From contig OX377201.1 in NCBI GenBank assembly GCA_947396885.1, positions 27,753,923 through 27,817,922 of the forward strand: 64,000 nt of DNA, given 5' to 3'. Source of the stretch: Heligmosomoides polygyrus polygyrus. Its lineage: Eukaryota > Nematoda > Chromadorea > Rhabditida > Heligmosomidae. Of the stretch, positions 12,801 through 23,215 are shown in pieces (position 1 is the first letter of the stretch; every line of letters starts with the position of its first letter). The position numbers were made by a program, and so were the translations under genes. The notes beneath the pieces are model-generated. The model saw only the letters and a list, made by a program, of their open reading frames with translations. It did not search any database and had not been told where the DNA came from.

Positions 12801-15800
12801 GAAGAGCGAGAAGCGAATAGCTGGAAAGCATTTCACACAACCCCTTCCTTTGCTCTCAAGCATTTAAGCGCTTCCTCGGTGCTCCACAGCGTGAGTAGTT
12901 TCATTCCACGTAGTGATATTACAGCGTAACACAACTCGAACGTAACATTTGATCGAGAAGGGCACAAGGTCGACCATTTTTCACCTCATCGGATGGCGTA
13001 CTCAAACTGGCACTCATCCCCTTTTTGTGTACGAAACGATGGCGTACCCACGTCGCGTACATAGAACGAAAATTTACACAGAAATAGTCCAGAATACATC
13101 GACGAAGGAAGATTTGAGCATAGAGCAGCCAAACGCCGACTCTTGATTGAACCTCGAGTTGATTCAAGGTTTGCCCTGCCCAGATTCACCCGGCGTTCTC
13201 TCCCTCAGGGGTCGGTTAACTGGCAAATCATTTTGGGGAAGGACAACACGCTGAAGCGTCTATCACCTTTAAACCGCAATTCACAGTTTAATCAAATATG
13301 TGTTCAGACTCCCTGGAGGTAGAAAGTGACGCTATCTTTTTCATCAACGCGAAATGGTGGGTAATCTCTTCACACGATGTTCACTACAGTCACAGCACGG
13401 TACAATGAGACAAACACCTGAATGAACGCCGTAGAATTAGGGAACTAAAAAGTGTACTCCATTAGAAAAATGACATAGATGCCCAGAGCGTGAACGGGTC
13501 AGTATTCACTCTCACAAGTTTGTTAGCATTCACTCCTAGAAGTTCATTACAACGAAGGCTACAGAGCCTTGCGATATATACCGTTTCAATCCTTCGAAAT
13601 TTGATTTAACCAACTGTGAACTCCAGTTTTGTAAGACTTGCAAGCAGAAAGCTCGTCTGGCTGCAAGTCTACAAAGGGTGTTGACCCCCATTTTTCTCCA
13701 TAAAATCCAGGAAACTTGTTGAAAAGAACTCCTAAAGTAAAGAAGCAAAGCAAGCAAACATGTAGTACAGCTGTAGGAGGACGCCTAAGCCTCTTTCGCT
13801 TGAGTTAAACTGCCAAATAGGAAAGAAATACATGATGCCCTCCTCTAGACCTCCACCCTCGCTTTGATAAGCAGTCACACCCTGGAAGGTTTTAAAACGA
13901 GGTACGTGGAATTGTGGGTTAAACATGCTGAGTGGACGCTGAGCCATACCACTGCCAAACACTCAACTCCTGCGCTGAGATGATAGGAGCCGCGATCGTG
14001 AAAGCTCCCTTAAGCAGCTTTCACTGCTCTTGAAGGCGCTCGCAGGTCTGTGCGCATTGATACGAACGGAAATGAATCCTGCCAGGATAATATTAACTGC
14101 TACTCTCGTTCCAGAAAGGGATCGCTAACAGTTCCGTCCTTTATTAGGAGCATGATGCGATCATTGCTTTCAGACCCACAGAAAAAATTAGATCCTTATG
14201 AAGTATGAAATGTTGCTCCGACTGGAACGCAGTGAGCACCAGGAATGGTTAGCAGCAGAGGCATATTACATGACAGAATCTTTACACCTTGCGCTACATT
14301 AAATTTGAGCAAAAATAATAAGAAACTTTGGTGTTTACCGGTAATTTCCATAATTTATTGACTAGAATAACTCCTGCAATTAGGCCTCTTCCAGTGTAGC
14401 TAGAAACATTAGGCGTAGATGCAAACCGCCGACTTCAGGATAAGGATAAAGATCGGCTTCAAGCAGCGACCCTTAGAATGCGCCACACATTCTACTATGA
14501 CAGGATATCTTGGAGGCGTCTTGAGTGCAATCCTAGGCCGGGGGAGTAGAACACACTTTGCCTCAACTACCCACGAATTTTGTGGAGCCTAATAACTAAC
14601 TCATGGTGTAAAAGTCTTAGGACAACTTTTTTTTTTTTAAAGAAAGGGGTGGTGGAGTATAAGAGGAGGAAAAGAAAGAAGAAAAATAAGAGAACTGGGC
14701 ACTAGTTAAAAGTTCCGACTTCGGTCGAAAAAATGTTTTCGCTGAAACCTTGTATAGAGGGGGGAGGGGATTATTTGGGGTGCTCATCACGAATCTGACA
14801 TACGTTTTTCACGATTCGGCCGGAGACCACCCATATCGTTAACAAGGGTGGTCCAAGCAGGGTCGCCGATATCGCTGAAACCTCGTCTGGGGCGGGGGAG
14901 GGTCATTTGGGGTCCTGATCACGAATCTGACATACGTTTCATAAGCTCAATATGTATGTATCAGCGGAGGAATAAAAAAGACAAGGAAAGCATACCTCAA
15001 GGATGTAATCCTGTGCTTTCCTGTAACAGGATTATAAACGGCGGATATCAGGACCGGCTCACCGTAACTTTAGGCGTCGGGTGAGACGTCCATTGTGCAA
15101 TCGCAGAACAAGGCTAGGGAAGGGACTCCATGGTGCCTGCTCGTATGGAGACTGCTTTCCTCGCTCAGGGGGAGTCCGCGATTGGGTTCTGCGCTCTTGG
15201 AGCGCAGAGCCAGGCTATGAAAGGGACTTCAGGGTGTGTGCCATAATGCTGCTCCTATGGAAACTGCTTTCGTCGCTCAGGGGGAGTCCGCGGCTGGTTT
15301 CTGCGCTCTTCGAGCGGCGAAGTGCATACGGCTGAAACAATGCGCAAAAAACGCGCAACGTCTTGTAGACTTCCCAGGTCTTAGATACTCAGCTGAAATA
15401 CAAGAACGCCGCGACGCACGGGAACCGAACCCCCGACATCCCTCGCATGAAGCAAACGCTCTACCTACTGCACCACGATCCACTTCCTGCAGTGCCATCG
15501 CGAGCGCACAAGACATCGATCGGACGTCGCAACGTGGACGCCGACGCGCATTTGCTAAGCTAGAATGGCCCAGACAGGAAAAGTCTCGGCGCGACCCGCG
15601 CTGTGGTTACGGTGAGCCGGTCCTGATATCCGCCGTTTACAATTGTCTCTTCCTGTATCTATATTATCCATCCGAATCGTGAAAAACGGATGTCATATTC
15701 GTGATCAGCACCCCAAATAACCCCCTAGACAAAGTCTCAGCGAAATTTTTTTCCGACTGAAGTCGTGTCGGTGGAGTCGGAACTTTTAACTAGTGCCGAG

Positions 15801-16312
15801 AACTGTCCCAGTTGGAGTTGGTTCACCTTAGATCCGCAGTCAGCATTGCAATTTCAATACCAGGTAGAGAAAATGCGTCGGACTCCCGATGGAAATGTCA
15901 GCGTGCATTGACTTTTTTATCACAACTTCCTACCATCATATTTTTAGGTAATTCTGTTAACAATTCACCACCACACTGATGAGCCTCCGTGGAATTTGAA
16001 CGTCAACACGTTTCTTTGTGCACGCAAGAGCGGCACCTACTCCAACTGCGCAACAACTACGAGCCTACCAACACGGATTAGCTTAGGATCATCTTTCAGA
16101 GAGTTTAACCTAACGCTATTGTTTCATCAGAAATCCGGCAAAATGTGATTGAAAATCAAAGGAAAAGGAATCGTGTTCCCCTCTGTAACTTACTTTTCTG
16201 ACTTGGCCTCTATTGTTGTGGCATTTGGCGAGCTGACCATATTACTGATGTCGGAGAACAATTTCTTCGGCGGTGGTATCACGATCAAGTCTGTTGGTTC
16301 AGCCAGTGGCAT
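894..16312 (-). CDS. BAZ1-like chromatin-remodelling subunit (WSTF/ACF1 family), partial
   Basis: This protein is the likely partner of an ISWI ATPase in nucleosome remodelling in the nucleus. Exons, 5' to 3': 16312-16194 (candidate first exon), 11922-11765, 11692-11593, 9281-9174, 9107-9026, 8961-8839, 8768-8508, 5589-5443, 5374-5247, 5182-5071, 4350-4182, 4122-4016, 3957-3851, 1627-1495, 1417-1292, 1229-1155, 1082-about 903. Reading frames join across all these junctions. The WAC domain spans 11922-9174 (CEIGKKFSARHN; VHHSTYTLDDLV; DYYVKGENVEF). IEDVYKKEYGIKDKL resembles the WSTF segment after WAC. A Lys/Glu-rich stretch at 8768-8508 precedes the DDT domain at 4350-3851 (LMFTDCLVFTQFFSSL; LLKTLLQDPEY; HEFSMEDNTVSELCRALL). 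A coiled coil follows to 903. The frame meets a stop at 894-896, but a donor-like GCG|GTTCGT precedes it, so WHIM, PHD and bromodomain exons probably lie off-window. Family assignment is firm; BAZ1A versus BAZ1B is not. Confidence 0.86.
2292..2914 (-). mobile_element. Merlin-type DNA transposon relic
   Basis: Terminal inverted repeats of about 150 bp begin GGCACTATTGTACTTT and are flanked by a perfect 8-bp duplication GAGAACCC (2284-2291 and 2915-2922), the size typical of Merlin. The middle holds an ISXO2-like transposase remnant on the minus strand. It sits in an intron of the BAZ1-like gene. Confidence 0.8.
2500..2750 (-). pseudogene. Merlin (ISXO2/IS1595-like) transposase fragment, frameshifted
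   Basis: The minus strand reads ANTLLRIIVHHIRPGTTIII then DCWRAY, the usual DDE core spacing of ISXO2-like transposases (the Asp before W-x-AY is a catalytic position). The downstream part continues in another frame as RQNIECHWQKFKALAERKYG, which matches the family C-terminal helix region, so at least one frameshift separates them. N-terminal parts are missing. It is non-functional. Confidence 0.75.
4391..4685 (+). mobile_element. tRNA-derived SINE, plus orientation
   Basis: The 5' end has a tRNA-like head, with an A-box-like sequence at 4396-4410 and a B-box-like GGTTCGGATCTCC near 4452. The rest matches the roughly 300-bp family seen many times in this window, ending in a TTATCC/TTTATT-type tail. 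It lies in an intron of the BAZ1-like gene. Confidence 0.8.
4741..4837. mobile_element. Small hairpin MITE, PIF/Tourist-like
   Basis: Inverted ends GGCCTATGTTATACTTCGGC and complement, flanked by TTA at 4738-4740 and 4838-4840. The ends resemble those of the hairpin at 51590-51724, so both likely belong to one family. Confidence 0.65.
5652..5759 (-). other. Possible additional exon of the BAZ1-like gene, phase unresolved
   Basis: A minus-strand stretch with a good acceptor (CCTCAAG) and donor (C|GTATGTTGG) is open and reads FVVHPKKCLINTIIGS. It starts in the phase left by the 8768-8508 exon, but it ends one base out of phase with the 5589-5443 exon. Skipping it gives a clean junction. It may be alternative, spurious, or affected by a sequence error. 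Confidence 0.35.
5890..6210 (+). repeat. Possible LINE 3'-region fragment
   Basis: It contains GAAGAAGTCGATGCACCGCC followed by GAAACGTTAG, a motif that recurs in degenerate form near 690 and, reversed, near 54980-55010. This looks like a dispersed repeat tail rather than a gene. Identity is not established. Confidence 0.35.
7120..7330 (+). repeat. tRNA-like repeat, second family
   Basis: GCAGTAGGTAGAGGGTT (A-box-like) is followed about 30 bp later by GGGGTTCGGTTCCC (B-box-like). Related segments occur at about 15360-15480 (minus), 19690-19860, 25430-25610 and 26780-26960 (minus). It is a tRNA-derived repeat module, here inside a TIR element, not a folded tRNA gene. Confidence 0.55.
7345..7995 (+). 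repeat. Tandem array, six units of about 111 bp
   Basis: CGCGAACTCCCCCTGA recurs near 7350, 7470, 7578, 7689, 7800 and 7912. Each unit also contains GCGCTCGAAGAGCGC, itself a small palindrome, and CCCTTCCCTAGCCT. Long open frames on both strands here are a by-product of the repeat, not genes. Confidence 0.9.
9679..9925 (-). mobile_element. tRNA-derived SINE, truncated, minus orientation
   Basis: It matches the body and tail of the SINE family (ATGCACCACGCATTCTACTT, GTGGCCAGCCGATGAA) but the tRNA-like head is eroded. It lies in the intron between the 11593 and 9281 exons of the BAZ1-like gene. Confidence 0.7.
10030..11590. other. Intron sequence, nothing recognised
   Basis: AT-rich intron of the BAZ1-like gene. 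Neither conserved coding sequence nor a clear repeat boundary was seen. Confidence 0.5.
12010..12310. other. GC-rich block of unknown nature
   Basis: This stretch is sharply richer in GC and CpG than the surrounding intron and open in several frames on both strands. No domain is recognisable in any frame. It is probably a repeat; a captured fragment cannot be excluded. Confidence 0.35.
12310..14430. other. First-intron sequence, nothing secure
   Basis: It lies between the candidate first exon and the WAC exons of the BAZ1-like gene. No exon with the family's N-terminal WAC motif was found here, although part of the WAC N-terminus is otherwise unaccounted for. Confidence 0.4.
14437..14545 (-). 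mobile_element. SINE fragment
   Basis: Only the tail end of the SINE family is present: a GGATAAGGATAAAG tail followed by ATGCGCCACACATTCTAC. Confidence 0.6.
14698..15797. mobile_element. Merlin-type non-autonomous element carrying a nested insertion
   Basis: Inverted ends begin GGCACTAGTTAAAAGTTCCG and share long internal similarity with the Merlin relic at 2292-2914 (the GGGGTGCTNATCACGAAT block). An 8-bp duplication GAGAACTG lies at 14690-14697 and 15798-15805. A second TIR element (15026-15649) has inserted inside it. No transposase was recognised. Confidence 0.75.
15026..15649. mobile_element. Nested TIR element, same family as 6985-8077
   Basis: Inverted ends again carry the ATTATAAACGGCGGATATCA sequence. 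TTCCTGTA flanks both sides (15018-15025 and 15650-15657). It holds about two of the 111-bp units in reverse orientation and the tRNA-like module (15360-15480, minus). It is inserted inside the Merlin-type element at 14698-15797, so it is the younger insertion. Confidence 0.75.
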
Positions 16313-16700
16313 CCCTTAATGAAGACGAGTTTAGGCTCGATCGGCAACGATCTACACAAGTGAGCACGGATGTCAAATGGAGCGGCAAGATGAGTGGTTT
16401 CAATCCTAGTCGGAGGATTGAAGGGGGAGGGAGGGGAATCGTTAGAAAAGCTAGACAAAAACGAACAGGCGTGTCAGTAAGATAGGAAATTGCAAAGACA
16501 CGTCCTTTCGTAGGTTTTCTCAGTATGTCGCCTTTGTAAATAAAATATTCGGCACAAAGCAGCTCGGAGGGTGGGGTTACCATGTAGAACAGCTCTATAC
16601 AACGTTTCATGATATAAGAAACTAAAATGTTTATGTAGCGCTGGTGCGTTCTACCCCTGTAGTGACTTTTGCTACGCTATTTTTGACGCAATTAGATATA

Positions 16701-17736
16701 TTAGGTTGTCCCATAAGTCCCGCCGTTTTTTCTTCTTCAACGATTCATTGCCGGATTTCGCCCGCGGTCTCTTGCATATAGCTATACAGATTTCGAAAGA
16801 GAATGATTTGCTCTATCAGAGCATGTATAGATTTCCTTTTTCATCCTGAATTTTGTCAATTTTTAAATCGTTAAAGTGAAAAGTGGCCATCGCGCAGTTG
16901 TTCTCTCCGCTTAGGTTTGGAATTTTTTGCGCAGTTTTCCATAGCATTTGGAAGACCATGTTCTGTACTACAAGAATACGTGTTGGTCCTATCTGCTCAT
17001 TCGAGTTTTATTGATTTTTGGATCATCAACTTGGGACGTCCGACTTTTCCGTCCGAATTCTTACTGACAGCTCGGCTTTGTGTTGGACTTTTTTGCTTGG
17101 TGTTAAATGTCGTTCGGAAGAGGATGTCTTGCTCAATAAGAATTTGTGTCGCGTTTATTGGCTCATTCTGGTTTCTTTCGAATATCAACAACTGAACAAG
17201 GAGTTGTTGGTGAAGATGATTTTTCTCTTTTTGGAATTTTGTTGATATTCGCGTAGAAATCAGGATGAGCCAATAAGCGCGACACAGATTCTTACAGAGC
17301 ATAACATTCTCTTTCGACCGACGTATAACACCGAGCAGAAAAGTCCTACTACAGAGCAGGAGTTTCGGTAAAATTTTGGACGGAAAAGTCGGACGTCCCA
17401 ATTTGATGACCCAAAAATCAATAAAGGACAAATAAGCGAATAGGACCAACACGTATTCTTGTAGTACAAAACATTGTCTTCCAAATGCTACAAAAAGCTG
17501 CGCAAAAAATTTCAATTCTAAGCGGAGAGAACAAGTGTGCAGATGGCCAATTTTTCACTTTTCACTTTAGCGACGTAAAAATTCACAAAATTCAGGATGA
17601 AAAAAGAATTGCAATACATGCTCTGATGGAGCAAATCACTCCTTCGAAAGCTGTATAGCGCTATGCAAGAGACCGCCGGCGAAATTCGCAATGAATCGTT
17701 GAAAAAAAAACGGCGGGGACTTATGGTACAACCTAC
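16701..17736. mobile_element. Mariner-like element, near-complete palindrome
   Basis: Ends are TTAGGTTGTCCCATAAGTCC and its near complement, flanked by TA on each side, as for Tc1/mariner. The whole 1,036 bp folds back on itself: arms of about 510 bp mirror each other around 17220 with moderate divergence. No intact transposase is present. It lies about 400 bp upstream of the candidate first exon of the BAZ1-like gene. Confidence 0.75.
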
Positions 17737-17739
17737 TAC

Positions 17740-19085
17740 ATGTGTATTCTTACTAAGGCGTATAACAGCTGAGTATAAGGTGACCCCCTCCCGAGCCGCT
17801 TTCGCGAAGTTTCTTTCTCAGTTTAACCATCGTTGTCAAGAGGATTGCGTAAAGTTCCCCCCCCCCCCCCCCACCCCTTCCCCAGGATAGGTCCCGACGG
17901 GTGAAGTTATCTTTCCAGGCAAAACATCTTCTCGTCCTAATTTAGTACATTTTCTAATTGCAATACGTTAATGTAACCTTTATATTAATATATTTTCTGG
18001 TAATAAGCGCACAGAACTAGGCAAAGGAAAGAACTCCAGGATCTGGCTGATCTGACTTACCCGTTTTAAGATACCCTGTAGGTGGAACTACCCCCACTTA
18101 ATACTTATTTTCTTTCTTCTTACATTACAAGGCTTTCAGATACCAGGTTTTCACTATCTATCAGTATTTTTTTCCACGTTTCTTCTTCTGTAGAAAGTCC
18201 TTTGGGGAGTGATCAAGGTAAGTTTATGATTATGATAGTTAACAAACAATAACTAGACAAAAACAAACGAGAATGATTTCTACAGTTCGCCATAAAAAGA
18301 CAAAGTCTAAAGATGTCAAGCAAGAGGACTGGCACTTGCTTCGCACAGAATTTACAGAATTTAAGGTTTTCTATCTCTACTTCAAGATATCTCATGTGAA
18401 TAGTTCACTACGGCTTTTTAGACAACTGCTTCCTGACCTAGCACCTAAATTTCTATTTGGTTTCGACTTCGCGTGTCCGAAATTCCAGCCATAAAGCTCC
18501 AAGACACGAAAATTTCTGCTGTCGCGAGGAGTGACCTATATTCCTCGAATTTTGGCAGTCATCTTATACCCTTTATATGCGTTTAAAAGTGGTCTTTCTC
18601 TATGGAAAGTAATGAAATCCTCTTATCACGTCGTGGAGTAAAAAGCTGAAACAATCGCAGGAATATTCAAGGCACTAAAACGGCGAGAACTTTCCCCGCA
18701 ATCTAATAGTATTCTGCTGTGACAAATAATGAAAGGGCACTAACGTCTTCCAGTAACAAAGACGTGCCAAATCAGGACGAGGAGAAAATGCCAGATGACT
18801 TCGCTCCAGATAGAGGACTTTGATCTGTAGGCGAAGATAGGCAGTGTTTTCCTGTTCTGTTACTCACAAATCCATCTGAATAAGATTGAGAACGGTGAAA
18901 TTTCAGTCAGTTGAATGTACATACTCCTTAGTGGTTTTCTCAAGAAACTAAGCCACAAAATTAGGGGAAAAAGAAGACGCCTCATACATTCTTTCTCAAG
19001 CCCCTCAACTCCAGTGCTACACTCAGGTCGTCTCTATTCACTGAAAATGGTGCGGGAAGGACGAAAATCTATCTGTCTGTCATCA
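17740..19085. other. Intergenic stretch, nothing recognised
   Basis: AT-rich sequence between the palindromic mariner and a GC-rich block. It contains a run of 16 C at 17857-17872. No coding segment or named repeat was found. Confidence 0.5.
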
Positions 19086-19089
19086 TGAA

Positions 19090-19470
19090 TGCCTGGAGAA
19101 AACTCTCAACCACGCGCAAAAGCTCGCCCAGAATGGCGAGAGCGAACGGATGTTCGAGTGCGCGAGTGAGGTGGAGCGGTCGCGTTGCTCAGTGCAGTGT
19201 TCTGCGTAGCCCGAACGTACTCACGCCGTCAGAATGACCTCAGAAGGGCAGAAGACCGAGGGGGATACCCAGCCGAGCCGAAGCGCATCCAATTCGCGCG
19301 TGTGGCCTTCGCGCGCGAATTTCAAACACCTGCTGCTTCGCGGCGGCGCCGGCTCCGCTACGGTAGCGAGACAGTGGCACTGACGTCACTGGGTGAAGGA
19401 CGACTGGTGGGGAGGTGCAGGCCTAGAGAGGTCGCCCACTCTGTGTATTTTCCATACGTGGGGACGGGTG
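19090..19470. other. GC- and CpG-rich block
   Basis: Strong local rise in GC and CpG, open in more than one frame but without a recognisable domain. It precedes a tRNA-like repeat and the decayed RTE copy. It could be part of a repeat or a promoter-type island; the sequence does not decide. Confidence 0.35.
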
Positions 19471-19689
19471 CAAGTCTGAAGAAGGAGTCCACCCTCCACT
19501 AACAAGGGAAGGGTCTGAAGCGTATGTCTGAACGGGGGGAGCGAGTCATACAGGGAGAATCGTCACCCCTCAATTGGTTTGAAAATGTATTTGTTTTTGC
19601 TACGTCGCTAAACCCAAGGAGTAGGTGGTCACAATGGGATACGGCGCAGCACGCGTTTGCTAGGTTTTGAACGCCCGTGATGCTTCTGC

Positions 19690-19860
19690 ATACAGTGGCT
19701 CAGAGCGCAGGTGGGTAGAGGGTTGACTCATGCGAGAGAGGTCAGGGGTTTGGCCCCTCTGCGTTGATGCGCTTTTGCATTTCAGCTGACTGGTAGAAGT
19801 TTGGGAGATTCTGACGTCTATATCATTTTCACGTTCTGCGCGTTTTTCCAGCGGTCCACG
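19690..19860 (+). repeat. tRNA-like repeat, second family
   Basis: AGCGCAGGTGGGTAGAGG is followed by AGGTCAGGGGTTTGGCCCC, then TCAGCTGACTGG and a TTCTGACGTCTATATC-type end that recurs at 7250, 25550 and (reversed) 26810. Confidence 0.5.
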
Positions 19861-22800
19861 GATCTCCCTCGATAGAGAGCCTTCGGGCTCTCTTGTTAAG
19901 AGGGATCTCGGGCAGCATGTCGCAGGGCCACGTAGCGCGTCCCCGGGTGGTGGATAGGGGAATTAAACGCGAACCAAATGCGACCGTGTACTGCCCAGAG
20001 ACGCAGGTGTGATGCAGGGGATGGACTCCTTGCTCCTGCTGTGTCGGGTCGATGCGTTCCTTGTGCGTGGGAGCGGCATGTTCGTGCACAGTGTGCGTGG
20101 ATCTGTCCGTGACTTTGAGGATTGTAACTGTGTCGGCCCGGCCAAAAGCTTGCACTCGGTAGACTGGGAGTGCATGTAAGGCGATTCGAGGCCGCCTCAA
20201 AAGTCTCGCCCCGTCCCTTCGGGCAGTCTGGCTGGCTGCCCGGAGTTCTTCGCCCGCACGACAGAGCCCGACTAGCTACCCTTGTGTACTCAAGTCAAAA
20301 ACAGCAGCACTAAAGGGCCTCATTCCCCTGACCCCGAAAGAGCCCCCATTTCTGCAGCGATGGGAAGGACGAGTACGGAGAGGCTGCTAAAATCTCAGGG
20401 CCTAACCAGGCTGCGCAAATTGAGAAGGACTAGGATGGCGATCTGTACTTACAACGCCCGCACGCTTGCATCGGAAGCATCCGTCGAGGACCTGATGATG
20501 CAAGCCAGGAAGATCAAGTACGACGTCGTCGGACTGACCGAGACGAGAAGACACCACCCCCTACACGCCGCCTACGATTCCGGAGAAGAACTGTTCCTCG
20601 GAACATGCGACAGCAGGGGAGTAGGCGGCGTTGGTGTCCTCGTCAACACGCACTTGGCCATGAACATCGATTCGTTCGAGTCTCTGACAACCCGAATCGG
20701 ACATCTGCGACTGAAGCGATGTGGCTCCGTGCCAGCTTTAACTGTATTCGTCGCGTATGCCCCAACATTCGACTACGACGACGAAGAGGTCGAAGCCTTC
20801 TACGTGGAGCTGGAGAAGTTCTATAAGGATGATCACACCTTTTACAAGGTGATCGTCGGCGACTTCAACGCCAAGATCGGACCGCGAAGGTCGCCGGAAG
20901 AACTTCACATCGGAACCCACGGTTTGGAGTGGAACGAGCAAGGTGAAAGGCTGTCTGAGTTTATCATGGCGACTAACACCATCCATGGAAACTCACTTTT
21001 CCAGAAGCCTCCCTCCCTACGATGGACCTGGGAATCTCCCGGTGGCCAGTTCCACAACGAGATCGACCACATCATCTTCAACCGCAAGTATTGCCTGACC
21101 GATGTCTCCGTTGTCCCCAAGTTCTGCACGGGATCGGACCACCGCCTCCTTCGCGCGAGGTTTCGCTTTTCGCGTCAAGGAGAGAAGGCCGCGAAGTTCA
21201 AGAAGAGGAATCCCAGAACGACCATCAACTGGGACCTCTATACCTCTCTTGTCGGCCTTTGAGAAGATGCCGTCATGGACAACGTCGATGAGGAATACGA
21301 CCGCTTCCTGCACCATCTCCACGATAGCGCTAAGGGAGCCGAGAGCTTGAAGACCACCAAGAGACGCCTGTCTCCGGAAACTCTCGAGCTCATACGCCAG
21401 CGTGGAGCAGCACGAGAGTCAGGCAACTACCAGCTGACGTCCGAGCTTGCGAAGCTATGCAGAGCTGCGATAAAGGAAGATCTCAAGGAGAGAAGGGCGG
21501 AAGTGTTGGCTGAAGCAGCAGAGGCAGGGCTGAGCATCCGCAATGCCCGCCAAAACTTCGCCAACTTCAAGACCAAGATGACCGCTCTCCGACGTCCTGA
21601 CGGAACCGTGGCCTCTTCCAGAAGGACCATGGAGAAGGTCATCCACGACTTCTACTCCGATCTCTTCGATAGCCACGTCCACCTGCCCCCTCGCCATCTT
21701 CCACAGGATGGATACATCGTTCTCTCTGTTCTTCCTTCCGAGATCCGACACGACATCTCCTCGGTAAAGAAACGTACAGCACCCGGTCCCGACAGGATTA
21801 GACCCGAACACCTGAAGAACCTCCCGCCAGCGCTCATCAACACCCTGGCGCGGCTCTTCACGCGCTACCTTTCGGAGTTCAGGGTTCCAACTCACGAGTG
21901 GAAGACCAGCAAGACCGTCTTGCTGTACAAGAAGAGAGACGTGCACGACATTGGCAACTATCGCCCGATCTGCCTGCTGTCCGTAGTCTACAAGCTGTTC
22001 ACTCGAGTGATCTTGAATAGGATCAGCAGAACGCTGGACGAAGGACAGCCATGCGAACAAGCAGGATTTCGGAGAGGATTCAGCACGATCGACCACATAC
22101 ACACCATTACAAAGCTCATCGAAGTCTCGCGAGAGTACAAACTGGCGCTGTGCCTTACGTTCATCGACCTCGACGCCCTGCTCACTCAGGGTGTTCCTAC
22201 TCAGTACATCAGAGTCCTTCGAGAGCTGTACAATGGATTCACGACCAAGATCTGCCCATTCTACAACGACGTCGTCATCAACGTGAAGAGAGGGGTTCGG
22301 CAAGGGGATACCATACCCCCGAAGGTCTTCAGCGCCACCCTCGAAAACGTCATGCGCGAACTAGAATGGGAGGACATGGGAGTGAAGGTCGACGGCCGGC
22401 AACTACACCATCTTCGTTTCGCTGACGACATCGTGCTCATGGCACCGAGCATCAGCCAGGCGGAGCGAATGCTGGCCGACTTCGATCGTGTATGTGGGAA
22501 CGTTGGACTGCAGCTGAGTCTTACGAAGACGGTGTTCATGAGGAACGGATGGGTTTCTGATGCCCCATTCTCGCTCAACGGAACGAACATCTCCGAATGC
22601 TCCAGCTACGTGTATCTGGTTCACAAAGTCAATATGGCCAACGACCTAACACCAGAGCTGAGCAGGAAGAAAGGAGCAGCTTGGGGAGCTTTCAAGAGCG
22701 TCGAAGAAGTCGCGAAGAAGACGAAGAACGTCCGACTCCGCGCCCACCTATTCGACTCCACTGTTCTTCCTGCCCTAACAAACGCCTCAGAGACCTGGGC

Positions 22801-23215
22801 TATACGAAAGCGGGATGAACACGCGATCAGCGTCGCGCAGTGTGGAATCGAGAGGACGATGCTCGGAGTGACACGACTCACGCAAGTGAGAGAAGGCCTC
22901 CGGAGTTCCGAGCTTCGCCGACGTTCGAAGATCAGAGACGTTGTCGCGTGGGCATGTCGTCGAAGATTAGGTGGGCCGACCACAGAATGCGCTCCATATA
23001 CGCCGTCACCGACTAGATTCCGTAGAATGTCAAGGCAGCACCAGCACGGCCACCAACGTGTTGGTTGTTCTTTGTGAGAGCCTTGAACGAACGGTACGAC
23101 GCTTTTTGTTCTAGCAAGCTGGGTTCCTTGGAGCACTCTGTGAGTTTACAGGATCGAAAGGACACACTTTCGGTACCCGCTCGTGCAATTCTAAAACCAG
23201 TGGGAGCATGATGGT
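19860..23215 (+). mobile_element. RTE-type LINE, decayed copy
   Basis: It is about 95% similar over most of its length to the intact copy at 46854-50149 (visual estimate). The 5' region seems to extend some 120 bp further than in that copy, including a small GAGAGCC/GGCTCTC hairpin at 19877-19894. The coding part is broken and the 3' end past 22950 is heavily diverged. Confidence 0.85.
20360..23190 (+). pseudogene. RTE endonuclease-reverse transcriptase, broken
   Basis: The apurinic-type endonuclease half is open ([24 protein letters not shown]). A stop at 21260-21262 replaces the Cys codon found at this point in the intact copy. The frame then continues through the reverse transcriptase, but an in-frame 42-bp deletion near 22172 removes most of motif A after FIDL. 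The RFADDIVLM box survives. Beyond about 22950 the C-terminal region is frameshifted. It is clearly dead. Confidence 0.88.

Noticed and set aside
13732..13962. Minus-strand frame considered as the missing N-terminal WAC exon
   Set aside because: It lacks the family's aromatic and charged WAC positions and no donor fits the phase needed at 11922.
21455..22303. Minus-strand open frame of 282 codons
   Set aside because: It is antisense to the reverse-transcriptase coding region of the decayed RTE copy; a similar shadow exists in the intact copy.
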